A stretch of 64,000 nt of DNA from JARFUG01 sp050485365 (lineage in GTDB: Bacteria; Desulfobacterota; Desulfuromonadia; Desulfuromonadales; JACZKF01). The stretch covers positions 1 to 64,000 of the forward strand of contig JBJHBH010000007.1 of NCBI GenBank assembly GCA_050485365.1, read 5' to 3'. A program made the translations under genes and the position numbers. The notes below the pieces were generated by a model. The model saw nothing but the letters and a program-made list of their open reading frames with translations. It had not been told where the DNA came from and searched no databases. Shown one piece after another: positions 17,406 through 25,511 of this stretch. The first letter of the stretch is position 1. Each line of letters starts with the position of its first letter.

Positions 17406-17918
17406 ATGATTTCAGCCTTTTCGCTCATATTTCTGATAGCAATATCAGTGACTGACCTTTGGAAGAGGAAAATCCCGAACCTAATCTCGCTTCCTGTCTG
17501 CATTGCAGCACTCGCCATCCACACGTACTTTGGCGGGATAGAAGGATTCAAATTCTTAGGTTTCGGACTGCTGGCAGGCTTTTTCCTCTTCCTCCTGCCG
17601 TTTCTGATGAGTGGAATGGGTGCTGGTGACGTCAAAGGTTTTGCTGCGCTGGGGGCCCTGATCGGGCCCTCAGCGATCTTTCAGACGTTTCTCTACACGG
17701 CAATCATTGGGGGGCTGTTTTCTCTGATCTACATCCTTTTCGCCTGCAACATTCGGGAGAAGGCGCGGGCCGGCATCATGGCCTTCGGCACCTTTGCCGC
17801 GACCCGTGATCCTCGCTGCTTCGCTCCAGGTCCGTCGAAGAAGAAACACAAACTCCCCTACGCTCCGGCGATGCTCCTGGGGTATGTCGCCTTTCTTGTC
17901 TGGGGAAATCTCGTCTAA
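17406..17918 (+). CDS. tadV: Prepilin peptidase TadV/CpaA (A24 family)
   Basis: 170-residue polytopic inner-membrane aspartic peptidase that would trim the Flp prepilins and TadE/TadG-type pseudopilins. Both catalytic Asp motifs are visible: TDLWKRKIPN near residue 17 and GMGAGDVKG (GxGD) in the middle. There are five or six hydrophobic segments and no Cys-rich methylase domain, as usual for the short TadV type. The ATG is five nt after the flp stop and has no ribosome site of its own, indicating translational coupling. A longer in-frame reading would overlap flp and is not preferred. Confidence 0.93.
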   Translation: MISAFSLIFLIAISVTDLWKRKIPNLISLPVCIAALAIHTYFGGIEGFKFLGFGLLAGFFLFLLPFLMSGMGAGDVKGFAALGALIGPSAIFQTFLYTAIIGGLFSLIYILFACNIREKARAGIMAFGTFAATRDPRCFAPGPSKKKHKLPYAPAMLLGYVAFLVWGNLV

Positions 17919-17928
17919 GACTCCAATA

Positions 17929-18011
17929 GCCACAAATTCACACGAATTAACACGAATAAAAAACCTCCTGACCTTGTCCTTGATTCGTGTGTATTCGTGT
18001 TTATTCGTGGC
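17929..18011. repeat. Inverted ATTCGTG/CACGAAT repeat
   Basis: Left arm GCCACAAATTCACACGAATT plus AACACGAATAAAA; right arm from 17983 with three ATTCGTG units ending ATTCGTGGC. The arms are complementary around a 20-nt loop. The same family, one arm only, is at 33799-33834. It lies between tadV and the promoter of cpaB, separating the pilin genes from the assembly genes. Confidence 0.8.
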
Positions 18012-18094
18012 TGACCGAAAGAGCATTTCTCTTCACAATTTCGACCACTTGAAGAACAACTTAAATAAGATTAGCAGAAGATCATAAATTTCCT

Positions 18095-18122
18095 TTGACA
18101 TTAGTCTCATTCGGTTTAAAAT
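18095..18122 (+). promoter_or_regulatory. Sigma70-type promoter before cpaB
   Basis: Perfect TTGACA (18095-18100), 16-bp spacer, TAAAAT (18117-18122; 5 of 6). It would start transcription near 18129, giving a leader of about 43 nt before cpaB. It suggests that the assembly genes are transcribed separately from the two pilins and tadV. Confidence 0.65.
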
Positions 18123-18171
18123 CTCTAACGACAAAAGACCAACATTTCGCTCCGCCCCACGGAGGTCCAGC

Positions 18172-18996
18172 ATGAAACGTTATGGTGCCCTGATCGCTCT
18201 CGTGCTGGCCGTCGGCTTCGGCTTGACGGCGGTCGTCCTTGCGAACAAGTGGCTCTCGGCCCGCAGCCAGCAGATCGCAGCCCCCGTCGAGGTGGAAGAG
18301 AAAATTCCCGCCGTGCGGGTCGTCGTCGCCAAAAGAGATCTCGACATCGGCACCCCTCTCTCGGCGGACCATCTCGCCCTCACCGAATGGCCGCGAGGGA
18401 GCGTCCCTCGGGGGGCCTTTCACAATCTCGACGACCTGATGGGCCGAACGGTGACGACCAAGTTGTGGACCGGCGCGCCGGTGCTCCACTCGAACCTTGC
18501 TCCTCCAGGTTCCGGCGCGGGGATGGTGGCGACCATCACCCCGGGAATGCGGGCCATGGCGGTACGGGTGGATGAGGTCAGCGGTGTCGGAGGTTTCATT
18601 TTGCCGAATACCTATGTCGACGTGATCTCCGTCTCGGAGGACCGTCAGAGGCGCTCGGTGGACACCCTGCTGAAGCGAATCCGGGTTCTCGCCATCGCGC
18701 AGGAGACCTACACGGAAGACGGCAAGCCGAAGATCGTGCGCACCGTCACTTTGGAGCTCGAGCCGAAAGACGCCGAGAAGCTCGCTCTGGAGATGCACAA
18801 CGGCCAGATCCATCTTTCGCTGCTGAACCCTCTCGAAGAAATCGCCCCCGAGCCGCCGCCCGCTCCCGTGGTCGTGCAGCGGCCTGCGCCGGTGCGCGCC
18901 GTCAGAAGACCGGCGCCCCCTCCCCCGCCGACCTTCCAGGTCGAGGTCATTCGGCGGTCGGAGAAGGAATCGCTCGATTTCAAAGGGGAATTGTAG
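18172..18996 (+). CDS. cpaB: Flp pilus assembly protein CpaB/RcpC
   Basis: 274-residue periplasmic/outer-membrane-associated Tad component with an N-terminal membrane segment (residues 5-22) and an SAF domain (VRVVVAKRDLDIGTPLSADH, about 46-65). The family core GMRAMAVRVDEVSGVGGFILPNTYVDVI follows, characteristic of CpaB/RcpC. The last 60 residues are Pro-rich (PPAPVVVQRPAPVRAVRRP), unusual in length and possibly a spacer through the peptidoglycan. The ribosome site is GGAGGTCCAGC. CpaB helps the secretin RcpA/CpaC, which is encoded next. Confidence 0.92.
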   Translation: MKRYGALIALVLAVGFGLTAVVLANKWLSARSQQIAAPVEVEEKIPAVRVVVAKRDLDIGTPLSADHLALTEWPRGSVPRGAFHNLDDLMGRTVTTKLWTGAPVLHSNLAPPGSGAGMVATITPGMRAMAVRVDEVSGVGGFILPNTYVDVISVSEDRQRRSVDTLLKRIRVLAIAQETYTEDGKPKIVRTVTLELEPKDAEKLALEMHNGQIHLSLLNPLEEIAPEPPPAPVVVQRPAPVRAVRRPAPPPPPTFQVEVIRRSEKESLDFKGEL

Positions 18997-19028
18997 GGGC
19001 TCCCGGGCGCGATGAATCGCGCCCCTAC
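18993..19028. repeat. GGGCGCGATGAATCGCGCCC palindrome repeat
   Basis: GTAGGGGCTCCC precedes the 20-bp near-palindrome GGGCGCGATGAATCGCGCCC and CTAC. It overlaps the cpaB stop region and lies 47 nt before the secretin start. Confidence 0.8.
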
Positions 19029-19075
19029 ACAGAATGACGCAGACGAGGATTTGCTCCATTCAAGGAGGAATTGCA

Positions 19076-20629
19076 ATGAAATACCGGCTTTACCGTTGTT
19101 CCACTCTGGCGGCAATGACCCTGCTCTTGCTTCTTTACGGATTCGGCATCTCTCACGCGCAGCCCGAGCAGCGCACTCTTCAGCTTCGCCTCGGCGGCTC
19201 GGAGCTGGTCTATACCGACTACCCCTTCAAGCGCGTCTCCATCGCCGATCCCGAGGTGGCCGATGTCGTCGTCCTCTCCCCCCGTGAGCTCTACGTCTAC
19301 GGAAAAAAAGTCGGATACACGAGCATCATCCTCTGGGAAGACGAGCGCGGTCGAACCCTGATCGACGCCGTGGTGCACCTCGATCTCACCGGGCTGAAAG
19401 AGCGGATCGCCGAGCTCTACCCGAACGAGGAGATCCTCGTTCATTCGTCGGAAAAGGGCGTCGTCCTCTCCGGAACCGTTTCGAGCCCGGCAGTTGTCGA
19501 GGAGGTGGTTCGCCTCGCCCAGAATTATCTGCCCAAGGAGGGCGAGGGCGTCGAAGCGGTGCGCGGGACGGGGCGCTCGGGCGCCGGCGTGACCAACCTC
19601 CTGCGAGTGCGGGGGCCGCAGCAGGTGATGCTCGAAGTCAAGGTCGCCGAAGTCACCCGCAACTGGGACCGCGACCTCAAAGCCGGAGTCGGCCTCGAAG
19701 GGCTGGGCAACAACTTTACCGGCGCCGTCGGCACCGCCCCGGTCTTCACACCGATCAGGGATGCCTTCATCAACGCCAACTTCCCCAACGCGCCGAATCA
19801 GTCGGGCATTTTCGACGGCGCCATCGACGGGTTGATTCAGAATCCGGGCTCGCTGATGCTGAACTTCGCGGGGAGCGCCGCGAACGTCTTTCTCAATATC
19901 GACAATTTCCAGACCTCGCTGCGCTTTCTCGAATCGAACGGTCTCGCCCGCACTCTGGCCGAGCCGCGACTCGTGACGACGAGCGGTCAGGAAGCAAGCT
20001 TTCTGGCCGGTGGCGAATTCCCCATCCCCGTTCCCCAGTCTCTCGACCGAATCACCATCGAATTCAAGGAGTTCGGTGTCGCCTTGCGGTTTATTCCCGT
20101 CGTCCTCGACGACGGCCGCATCAGCCTTCGTGTCGCGCCGAGCGTCAGCGAAATCGTCTCGACGAGCGTCGTGCCAGCAGGGATTCAGGGGGCGAACTTC
20201 ATCGTGCCGAACCTCTCGACCCGGCGTCTGGAGACGACGGTGGAGATGTACGACGGGCAGACTCTGGCCCTCGCCGGCCTGCTGCAGGACAACTTGCGCG
20301 AGAACATCGAGAAGATTCCGGGTCTCGGCGATATCCCGATCCTGGGCGCCCTCTTCCGCAGTTCGACCTACCGCCAGCAGAAGACCGATCTCCTCATCGC
20401 CATCACCCCACGGATCGTCAAGCCCGTCCCCGCCGGGTCGATCAAATTCCCCGGCGAACACCTTCAGCCACCGAACCGCTGGGAGTTCTATCTGGAAGGA
20501 CGCCTCGAAGGGAGACGACCCTTTGACGAGGTGTCGGCCTTCGGCGCGAACGAGTACCTGCGTCCCAGGGTTTCGCCGATCCGATCGGGGGGGCTGGATG
20601 GGGATTTCGGATATCAAAGCGTGCAGTAG
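19076..20629 (+). CDS. cpaC: Flp pilus secretin CpaC/RcpA
   Basis: 517-residue outer-membrane secretin through which the pilus exits. Signal peptide (residues 1-30, ending FGISHAQ), an N-terminal pilus-secretin domain (LRLGGSELVYTDYPFKRVSI), a BON-like segment, then the secretin core: VMLEVKVAEVTRNWDRDLKA, LARTLAEPRLVTTSGQEASF, FLAGGEFPIPVPQ and GLGDIPILGALFRSSTY, ending LLIAITPRIVKP. The start ATG is taken because AAGGAGGAA lies upstream; an ATG 14 codons earlier has none. A three-armed repeat follows before the next gene. Confidence 0.95.
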   Translation: MKYRLYRCSTLAAMTLLLLLYGFGISHAQPEQRTLQLRLGGSELVYTDYPFKRVSIADPEVADVVVLSPRELYVYGKKVGYTSIILWEDERGRTLIDAVVHLDLTGLKERIAELYPNEEILVHSSEKGVVLSGTVSSPAVVEEVVRLAQNYLPKEGEGVEAVRGTGRSGAGVTNLLRVRGPQQVMLEVKVAEVTRNWDRDLKAGVGLEGLGNNFTGAVGTAPVFTPIRDAFINANFPNAPNQSGIFDGAIDGLIQNPGSLMLNFAGSAANVFLNIDNFQTSLRFLESNGLARTLAEPRLVTTSGQEASFLAGGEFPIPVPQSLDRITIEFKEFGVALRFIPVVLDDGRISLRVAPSVSEIVSTSVVPAGIQGANFIVPNLSTRRLETTVEMYDGQTLALAGLLQDNLRENIEKIPGLGDIPILGALFRSSTYRQQKTDLLIAITPRIVKPVPAGSIKFPGEHLQPPNRWEFYLEGRLEGRRPFDEVSAFGANEYLRPRVSPIRSGGLDGDFGYQSVQ

Positions 20630-20647
20630 GATGGATAAGTAAGACCT

Positions 20648-20729
20648 TACCACCCCCGGCCCCTCCTAAAAATAGGAGGGGAGAAGACCTGAGCCCCCTC
20701 CTGGATCAGGAGGGGGTTGGGGGGTGGTA
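20648..20729. repeat. Three-armed (cloverleaf-like) intergenic repeat
   Basis: Outer stem TACCACCCCC (20648-20657) pairs with GGGGGTGGTA (20720-20729). Inside are two perfect hairpins: CCCCTCCTA/TAGGAGGGG with an AAAA loop (20660-20681) and CCCCCTCCTG/CAGGAGGGGG with a 3-nt loop (20694-20716). This resembles the GGAGGGG-type short mobile repeats seen in many genomes. Confidence 0.8.
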
Positions 20730-20758
20730 GAGATTTTCACTGTTTAAAGGAGACGGGA

Positions 20759-21028
20759 ATGAAGCGAATCGTACTCGTTGGGATATTGCTCGCCACGGCG
20801 GCCGGCTGCGCTCCGTTCAAGGAGGCCTACTACCTCGACCAGGAGTTCGGCAGGGACAGCCGGGCCGCTTGGGACGCGCAGATCGTCAATAAAGAGCCTC
20901 AGAACCTGGATCGCATTCCAGAAGGGATGACGGGTATCACAGCTGAAGAGGTCATGAGTGTTCGCAATCAGATGTATATGGATAAACCGAGACGAAGTGC
21001 TATCTACGAATTCGGTTTAGGTGAATAA
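20759..21028 (+). CDS. Small lipoprotein of the Tad locus, unknown function
   Basis: 89-residue precursor with a lipoprotein signal (MKRIVLVGILLATAAGC, lipobox TAAGC). The mature part is about 73 residues, charged, with no Cys besides the lipid anchor and no recognised domain. AAAGGAGACGGGA lies before the ATG. Placed between the secretin and the pseudopilins, it may be a pilotin-like or accessory lipoprotein for secretin placement; that is inference from position only. Confidence 0.75.
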   Translation: MKRIVLVGILLATAAGCAPFKEAYYLDQEFGRDSRAAWDAQIVNKEPQNLDRIPEGMTGITAEEVMSVRNQMYMDKPRRSAIYEFGLGE

Positions 21029-21043
21029 AACGCAGGGTTCGCC

Positions 21044-21487
21044 ATGGATCAGAAATTGAGGAAAACTATGAAACGATCAGCAGAATCCGGGGCCTCCATG
21101 ATCGAGTTTGCCCTTATTCTTCCTATTCTGATCGTTCTTTTATTCGGGATCATCGAGTTCGGAATACTTCTGTACGACAAAGCGGTCATTACCAACGCCA
21201 GCCGGGAGGGCGCACGAGCGGGAATCGTTTTCGGCGATCCAAGGATATCGTCTGTGGAAATCGAGGATATCGTTCTCAGCTATTGCCAGGATTTTCTGAT
21301 TACCTTCGGAACACCGATCAATCCGACCGTCACGACCACTCCAGGGAACATGAGCGATCTTGAATCGGGCGAGTTATTGACGGTTACCGTTTCGTATCCC
21401 TACACCTTTCTTGTGCTTCCCAACTTCATCAAAACATTGACCGGTCCGATCAATCTGGTGGCCGAAACTACGATGAGGGCTGAATAA
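21044..21487 (+). CDS. tadE: TadE-like pseudopilin
   Basis: 147-residue TadE-family minor pilin. The N-terminal block ESGASMIEFALILPILIVLLFG carries the cleavage-site Gly, the Glu of the helix and the hydrophobic segment; NASREGARAG follows, typical of TadE. The rest is a short beta domain ending TTMRAE. An internal ATG at 21068 (MKRSAESG) has a better ribosome site (GAGGAAAACT) and may be the true start. It is followed directly by tadG with one-base spacing. Base composition is visibly more AT-rich than in the flanking assembly genes. Confidence 0.88.
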   Translation: MDQKLRKTMKRSAESGASMIEFALILPILIVLLFGIIEFGILLYDKAVITNASREGARAGIVFGDPRISSVEIEDIVLSYCQDFLITFGTPINPTVTTTPGNMSDLESGELLTVTVSYPYTFLVLPNFIKTLTGPINLVAETTMRAE

Positions 21488-22771
21488 ATGAACGGCAGAA
21501 TATACAGCAACAATCGAGGAGCGGTTTTGATCTTGGTGGCTGTACTGTTGACTGTATTCATCGGGATTTCAGCGCTCGCAATTGATATCGGCCACTTGAT
21601 TTTAGTTGGAAACGAGCTTCAAAACGCGGCTGACGCAGGGGCATTGGCGGGTGCGGCAGTCCTTCTGAACCCTGACAATTCGATCAATGAAGATGCCAAT
21701 AGAGTGGCATACGAAACAGCATTGGCGAATTTAAGCGGTGGAGTATTGATCGAAATAAATGACTATGCCTCCAACAATGGAGACATAAAAAGAGGCTCAT
21801 GGATATTTCCGGATTCTTTCACACCCAACCCAAGTCTTGAACAACCGGACTTTTTCACCGGAAATCCAGACGAAGTGATAAATGCAATAGAGGTAAGGGT
21901 TACCAGAAGCAATATACCATCCTTTTTTGCCGGAATTTTCAATTATCAATCTTTTCAACGTTCAAAAACGGCAATTGCTTACATTTCAGCACCAGGTAGA
22001 TTTTTCCCAGGTGATTTTGACATGCCTATACCGATATGCAGTCGGGCAATAACCGATGAATTCGGAAATGTTACCTGCAATATCGGACGAATGTTGAATA
22101 GCGGCAATAATCCTTCAACGAGCAATACAGGGGGATGGACGAACTGGAGTCAGCCGTGTCAGACCGCAAATCCGAGCAATATTCCTATTGGATCCAGTTG
22201 CAATGGGGGGAATCCCCATGAAATTACCGGTGACTGGATGGGGACAACAGGAGGGGTTCAGGACAACATATTCAGAAACTTTCGCGATTGCTGGAAGGCC
22301 GGATCAAATGTTCTGGTGGATGAAAATGGTGAGGAATCCATAGTTTCGATTGATCTATGGGATAGTCAAGGCAATCCCAATCCCAATGGGATACCGGACC
22401 AACCCTGGAACTTGACTCTTCCGGTGATTGATTGTCCAGGTAATAACGTCGCGAATTGTTCCAGAGTTGTTGGTGCAATAAACATTAGTGTAGTGTGGGT
22501 CAGTGAGTCGGGTCAAGGGCAGCTCACCTATCCTTCCATAATGAATCACCCAACCAAGCCTCGGTGGATCAGAAATCCGGAACACACGGATCAAGAGGCT
22601 TGGGATGACTTCGTGGAGTACTTTGATCTGCGCAATCAGGAAGACACCTATGCCGCCCTTGACAAGAAGTCGATTTATTTTCTTCCGTCTTGTGAATTTG
22701 TTCCTCCCCGGGGTGCATCCGGTGGCCAGTTCTTCGGAGTCATGGCACAGAGCCCTGTTCTCGTCAGATAA
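21488..22771 (+). CDS. tadG: TadG-like Flp pilus-assembly protein
   Basis: 427-residue TadE/TadG-family protein. The N terminus NNRGAVLILVAVLLTVFIGISALAID has the family Gly and membrane helix, followed by DIGHLILVGNELQNAADAGA and LAGAAVL, the TadG signature. The 370-residue exported part is Asn/Gly-rich with about eight Cys and has no clear VWA metal site. Codon use is markedly AT-rich (frequent AAT, ATA, TTA, AGA) compared with neighbouring Tad genes, pointing to rapid divergence or recent acquisition of the surface-exposed part. The start follows the tadE stop with no gap. Confidence 0.85.
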   Translation: MNGRIYSNNRGAVLILVAVLLTVFIGISALAIDIGHLILVGNELQNAADAGALAGAAVLLNPDNSINEDANRVAYETALANLSGGVLIEINDYASNNGDIKRGSWIFPDSFTPNPSLEQPDFFTGNPDEVINAIEVRVTRSNIPSFFAGIFNYQSFQRSKTAIAYISAPGRFFPGDFDMPIPICSRAITDEFGNVTCNIGRMLNSGNNPSTSNTGGWTNWSQPCQTANPSNIPIGSSCNGGNPHEITGDWMGTTGGVQDNIFRNFRDCWKAGSNVLVDENGEESIVSIDLWDSQGNPNPNGIPDQPWNLTLPVIDCPGNNVANCSRVVGAINISVVWVSESGQGQLTYPSIMNHPTKPRWIRNPEHTDQEAWDDFVEYFDLRNQEDTYAALDKKSIYFLPSCEFVPPRGASGGQFFGVMAQSPVLVR

Positions 22772-22782
22772 TTGAGGATTGC

Positions 22783-23925
22783 ATGCTTCACCCCCTCTAC
22801 ATAACCCTCGATGTCCACGACCCCTTCATCGGGAAAATTCTCTCGGAGGAGTTCGACAACGAGCCAGACATCACCATTGCGTCTCAACCCGATCCGGTCG
22901 CGCCGAATATCTTCTTCCTCGATGATGAAGTGGAGTCCGGGAACATTTTCGAGAAGATTCGGGATCTGCGCGTCGATTTCCCGAATGTCGGCATCTTCGT
23001 CGTCTCTTCGAATTCAAGCCCAGAAAACATCGTCGAAATCATGAAGGCCGGTGCGAACGAGTTCTTCATGAAGCCGATCAACCCCCAGAAGATCCGCGAA
23101 GCGATCGATCGGATGCAATTGAAACTGCTGGACGGGGGGAAGAAGACGGCAGGCAGAGCATATGCCTTTCTCGGCAGCAAAGGTGGACTGGGAACGACGA
23201 TTCTGTCCGTCAACACGGCGGCGGTTCTGGCCGGTCAGAAAACGCGACGATGTTCGCTGGTCGACCTGAACCTTCAGGCGGGCGACAGCAGCGTTCTGCT
23301 CGACCTGGTGCCCAAGACGACGATCTCCGACGTGATCCGCAACTACGACCGCCTGGATGCAGCTTTTCTGCTCGGAGTCATGGAGAAGACCGACGACGGT
23401 TTTCACCTTCTCGCCGCGCCGACGGCGCCGGATGAGAGCGCCGATGTCACGGAGGAGCACGTCGGGAAGGTTCTCCAGATCTGCCGCAGCCATTATGAAT
23501 CAGTGGTTGTCGACTGCCCCGCCATGGATGTCGACGAACGCACCCTCGCAGCGCTGCGCGTCGCGAACACGACCTTCATCGTCACCGACCTCTCGGTCCC
23601 AGCAGTGCGCAATGCATCCCGCCTGTTGAAGATGCTGCGCAAAGCTGGGATCAGCAGAACCGAAGTCGTCGTCAATCGCTATCTGAAGGGGCAGGCCGGC
23701 ACTCTCGACGAGGTGGAAAAGACCCTCGGGTGCCGCATCTACTGGCTTTTTCCCAACGACTTCGAGAGCACCATCGAATCGATCAACCGCGGCACACCCC
23801 TTATGCGATACAACCCACGTTCGGCTCTGGCGCGAAGCATTACCGAGTTCACACAGAAACTCCAGGACCCGGCAGCCTTTCCACAGTATCGGGGCGCGAA
23901 GGGGTTGCTGGGTAAGGCTGTGTAA
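22783..23925 (+). CDS. tadZ: Tad pilus localisation ATPase TadZ/CpaE
   Basis: 380-residue TadZ/CpaE: an N-terminal receiver-like atypical domain (residues 1-115, with IFFLDDE, VVSSNSSPENIVEIMKAGA and FFMKP) joined to a ParA/MinD-type ATPase domain whose deviant Walker A is GSKGGLGTT (131-139). SLVDLNLQAGD and VVVDCPAMD form the other ATPase motifs. TadZ marks the cell position where the Tad machine assembles. The ATG follows GAGGATTGC, 11 nt after the tadG stop. Confidence 0.93.
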   Translation: MLHPLYITLDVHDPFIGKILSEEFDNEPDITIASQPDPVAPNIFFLDDEVESGNIFEKIRDLRVDFPNVGIFVVSSNSSPENIVEIMKAGANEFFMKPINPQKIREAIDRMQLKLLDGGKKTAGRAYAFLGSKGGLGTTILSVNTAAVLAGQKTRRCSLVDLNLQAGDSSVLLDLVPKTTISDVIRNYDRLDAAFLLGVMEKTDDGFHLLAAPTAPDESADVTEEHVGKVLQICRSHYESVVVDCPAMDVDERTLAALRVANTTFIVTDLSVPAVRNASRLLKMLRKAGISRTEVVVNRYLKGQAGTLDEVEKTLGCRIYWLFPNDFESTIESINRGTPLMRYNPRSALARSITEFTQKLQDPAAFPQYRGAKGLLGKAV

Positions 23926-24003
23926 AAATCCTTATCCACCTTTATCCGCAGTTATCTGTGTTCATTTCAGGTCTTAGCCTTAAATTCAGGAGATACCGTT
24001 TAA

Positions 24004-25377
24004 ATGGCTTTTTTCTCTCGCAACCGCAAAATCGAGCCTTCGGAACCTGAAACTCCGCCCCCCGTCCTGACCCTGAAGACGGACGGATGGCAGTACGAGA
24101 AGGACGAGCTCTATTACAAAATCAAGCACAACATCCACACCCGTCTGGTCGACGAGCTCAACCTCGAGGCTCTCGACACGATGGATATGGACGATGTGCG
24201 CCCCGAGCTGGCGCAGATGGTCGAAACCCTCCTGCACGAGGAGAAGGCTCTGCTCAATGAGGAGGAGACGCGCTTTCTGGTCGACGAAATCGTCGACGAG
24301 CTGCGGGGGCTCGGGCCGATCGAGCCGTTTCTTCGCGATCCGACCGTCTCGGACATCCTGATCAACACCTACAGCCACATCTACGTCGAGCGCAAAGGTC
24401 TGCTGGAGCGCACGCGCTCGCGCTTTCTCGACGACAAGCACCTGATGAACGTCCTCGACCGCATCGTCTCGCGGATCGGGCGCCGCATCGACGAATCGAC
24501 CCCCATGGTCGATGCCCGCCTGGCGGACGGCTCACGCGTCAACGCCATCATCCCTCCCCTGGCCATCGACGGCCCCATCGTCTCGATCCGCCGCTTCGCC
24601 GTCGATCCGCTGAAGATGGAAGACCTGATCCGCTTCGGCGCCCTTTCGCGCGAAACGGGTGAGTTTCTGGCCGGATGCGTCAAGGCCAAGCTCAACATCA
24701 TGATCTCGGGGGGGACCGGCGCGGGCAAAACGACGCTCCTCAACGTCTTGTCGGGCTTCATCCCCGCCAGCGAGCGTATCGTCACCATCGAAGACGCGGC
24801 CGAGCTCCAGCTGCAGCAGGAGCACGTCGTGCGCCTCGAAACACGCCCTCCGAGCATCGAGGGGAAGGGGCAGGTCGCGCCGCGCGACCTGGTCATCAAC
24901 TCGCTGCGCATGCGCCCCGACCGCATCATCGTCGGCGAGGTGCGCGGCGCCGAAGCCTTCGACATGCTGCAGGCGATGAACACCGGCCACGACGGCTCGC
25001 TGACGACGATCCACGCCAACACACCGCGCGACTCGCTGACCCGCCTCGAATCGATGATCATGATGACCGGCATTCAGCTCCCCGAAAAGGCGATGCGCTT
25101 CATGACGAGCTCGGCCCTCGACCTGATCATCCAGGCGTCGCGCCTGCCCGACGGCAGCAGAAAAATCGTCTCCATCAGCGAAGTGGTGGGGATGGAAGGA
25201 GAGATGGTCACCCTGCAGGACATCTTTGTCTTTGAAAAGAGGGGGATCGCTGAAGACGGCAAAGTCCTCGGGCGATTCCGGGCCACCGGCATCCGCCCCA
25301 AGTTCGCCGACAAGCTGGAAACCGCCGGCATCAAGCTGCCGCCCGACCTCTTCTCTGCGGAGAAGTTTTATGAGTGA
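24004..25377 (+). CDS. tadA: Tad secretion ATPase TadA/CpaF
   Basis: 457-residue hexameric secretion ATPase that powers Flp pilus extension. Walker A GGTGAGKT (236-243), Asp box around ERIVTIEDAAELQL (257-270), Walker B RIIVGEVRG (307-315) and the His box TGHDGSLTTIHA (327-338) are all intact. The N-terminal 100 residues form the usual helical domain. Spacer before it: 78 nt with a degenerate ATCTGTGTTCAT-type repeat. CAGGAG lies 11 nt upstream of the ATG. Confidence 0.97.
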   Translation: MAFFSRNRKIEPSEPETPPPVLTLKTDGWQYEKDELYYKIKHNIHTRLVDELNLEALDTMDMDDVRPELAQMVETLLHEEKALLNEEETRFLVDEIVDELRGLGPIEPFLRDPTVSDILINTYSHIYVERKGLLERTRSRFLDDKHLMNVLDRIVSRIGRRIDESTPMVDARLADGSRVNAIIPPLAIDGPIVSIRRFAVDPLKMEDLIRFGALSRETGEFLAGCVKAKLNIMISGGTGAGKTTLLNVLSGFIPASERIVTIEDAAELQLQQEHVVRLETRPPSIEGKGQVAPRDLVINSLRMRPDRIIVGEVRGAEAFDMLQAMNTGHDGSLTTIHANTPRDSLTRLESMIMMTGIQLPEKAMRFMTSSALDLIIQASRLPDGSRKIVSISEVVGMEGEMVTLQDIFVFEKRGIAEDGKVLGRFRATGIRPKFADKLETAGIKLPPDLFSAEKFYE

Positions 25378-25381
25378 AACT

Positions 25382-25500
25382 AATCAGGCTGAAGGTTTTT
25401 AGGCTGCGCTTTTCCTAATAGCCTATCAGCCTTCAGCCTAAACCCCTGACTTAAAGGTTTTCCTTCAGCCTAACAGCCTTCAGCCTAAAAACCTGATTTC
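25382..25500. repeat. AGGCTGA/TCAGCCT heptamer inverted-repeat array
   Basis: Left arm AATCAGGCTGAAGGTTTTTA (25382-25401) then GGCTG; the right half holds several TCAGCCT/CAGCCTAA units and ends CAGCCTAAAAACCTGATTTC (25481-25500), complementary to the left arm. It fills the tadA-tadB spacer. It is of the same style as the arrays at 7138 and 8600. Confidence 0.75.
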
Positions 25501-25511
25501 ACGGACTTTCC

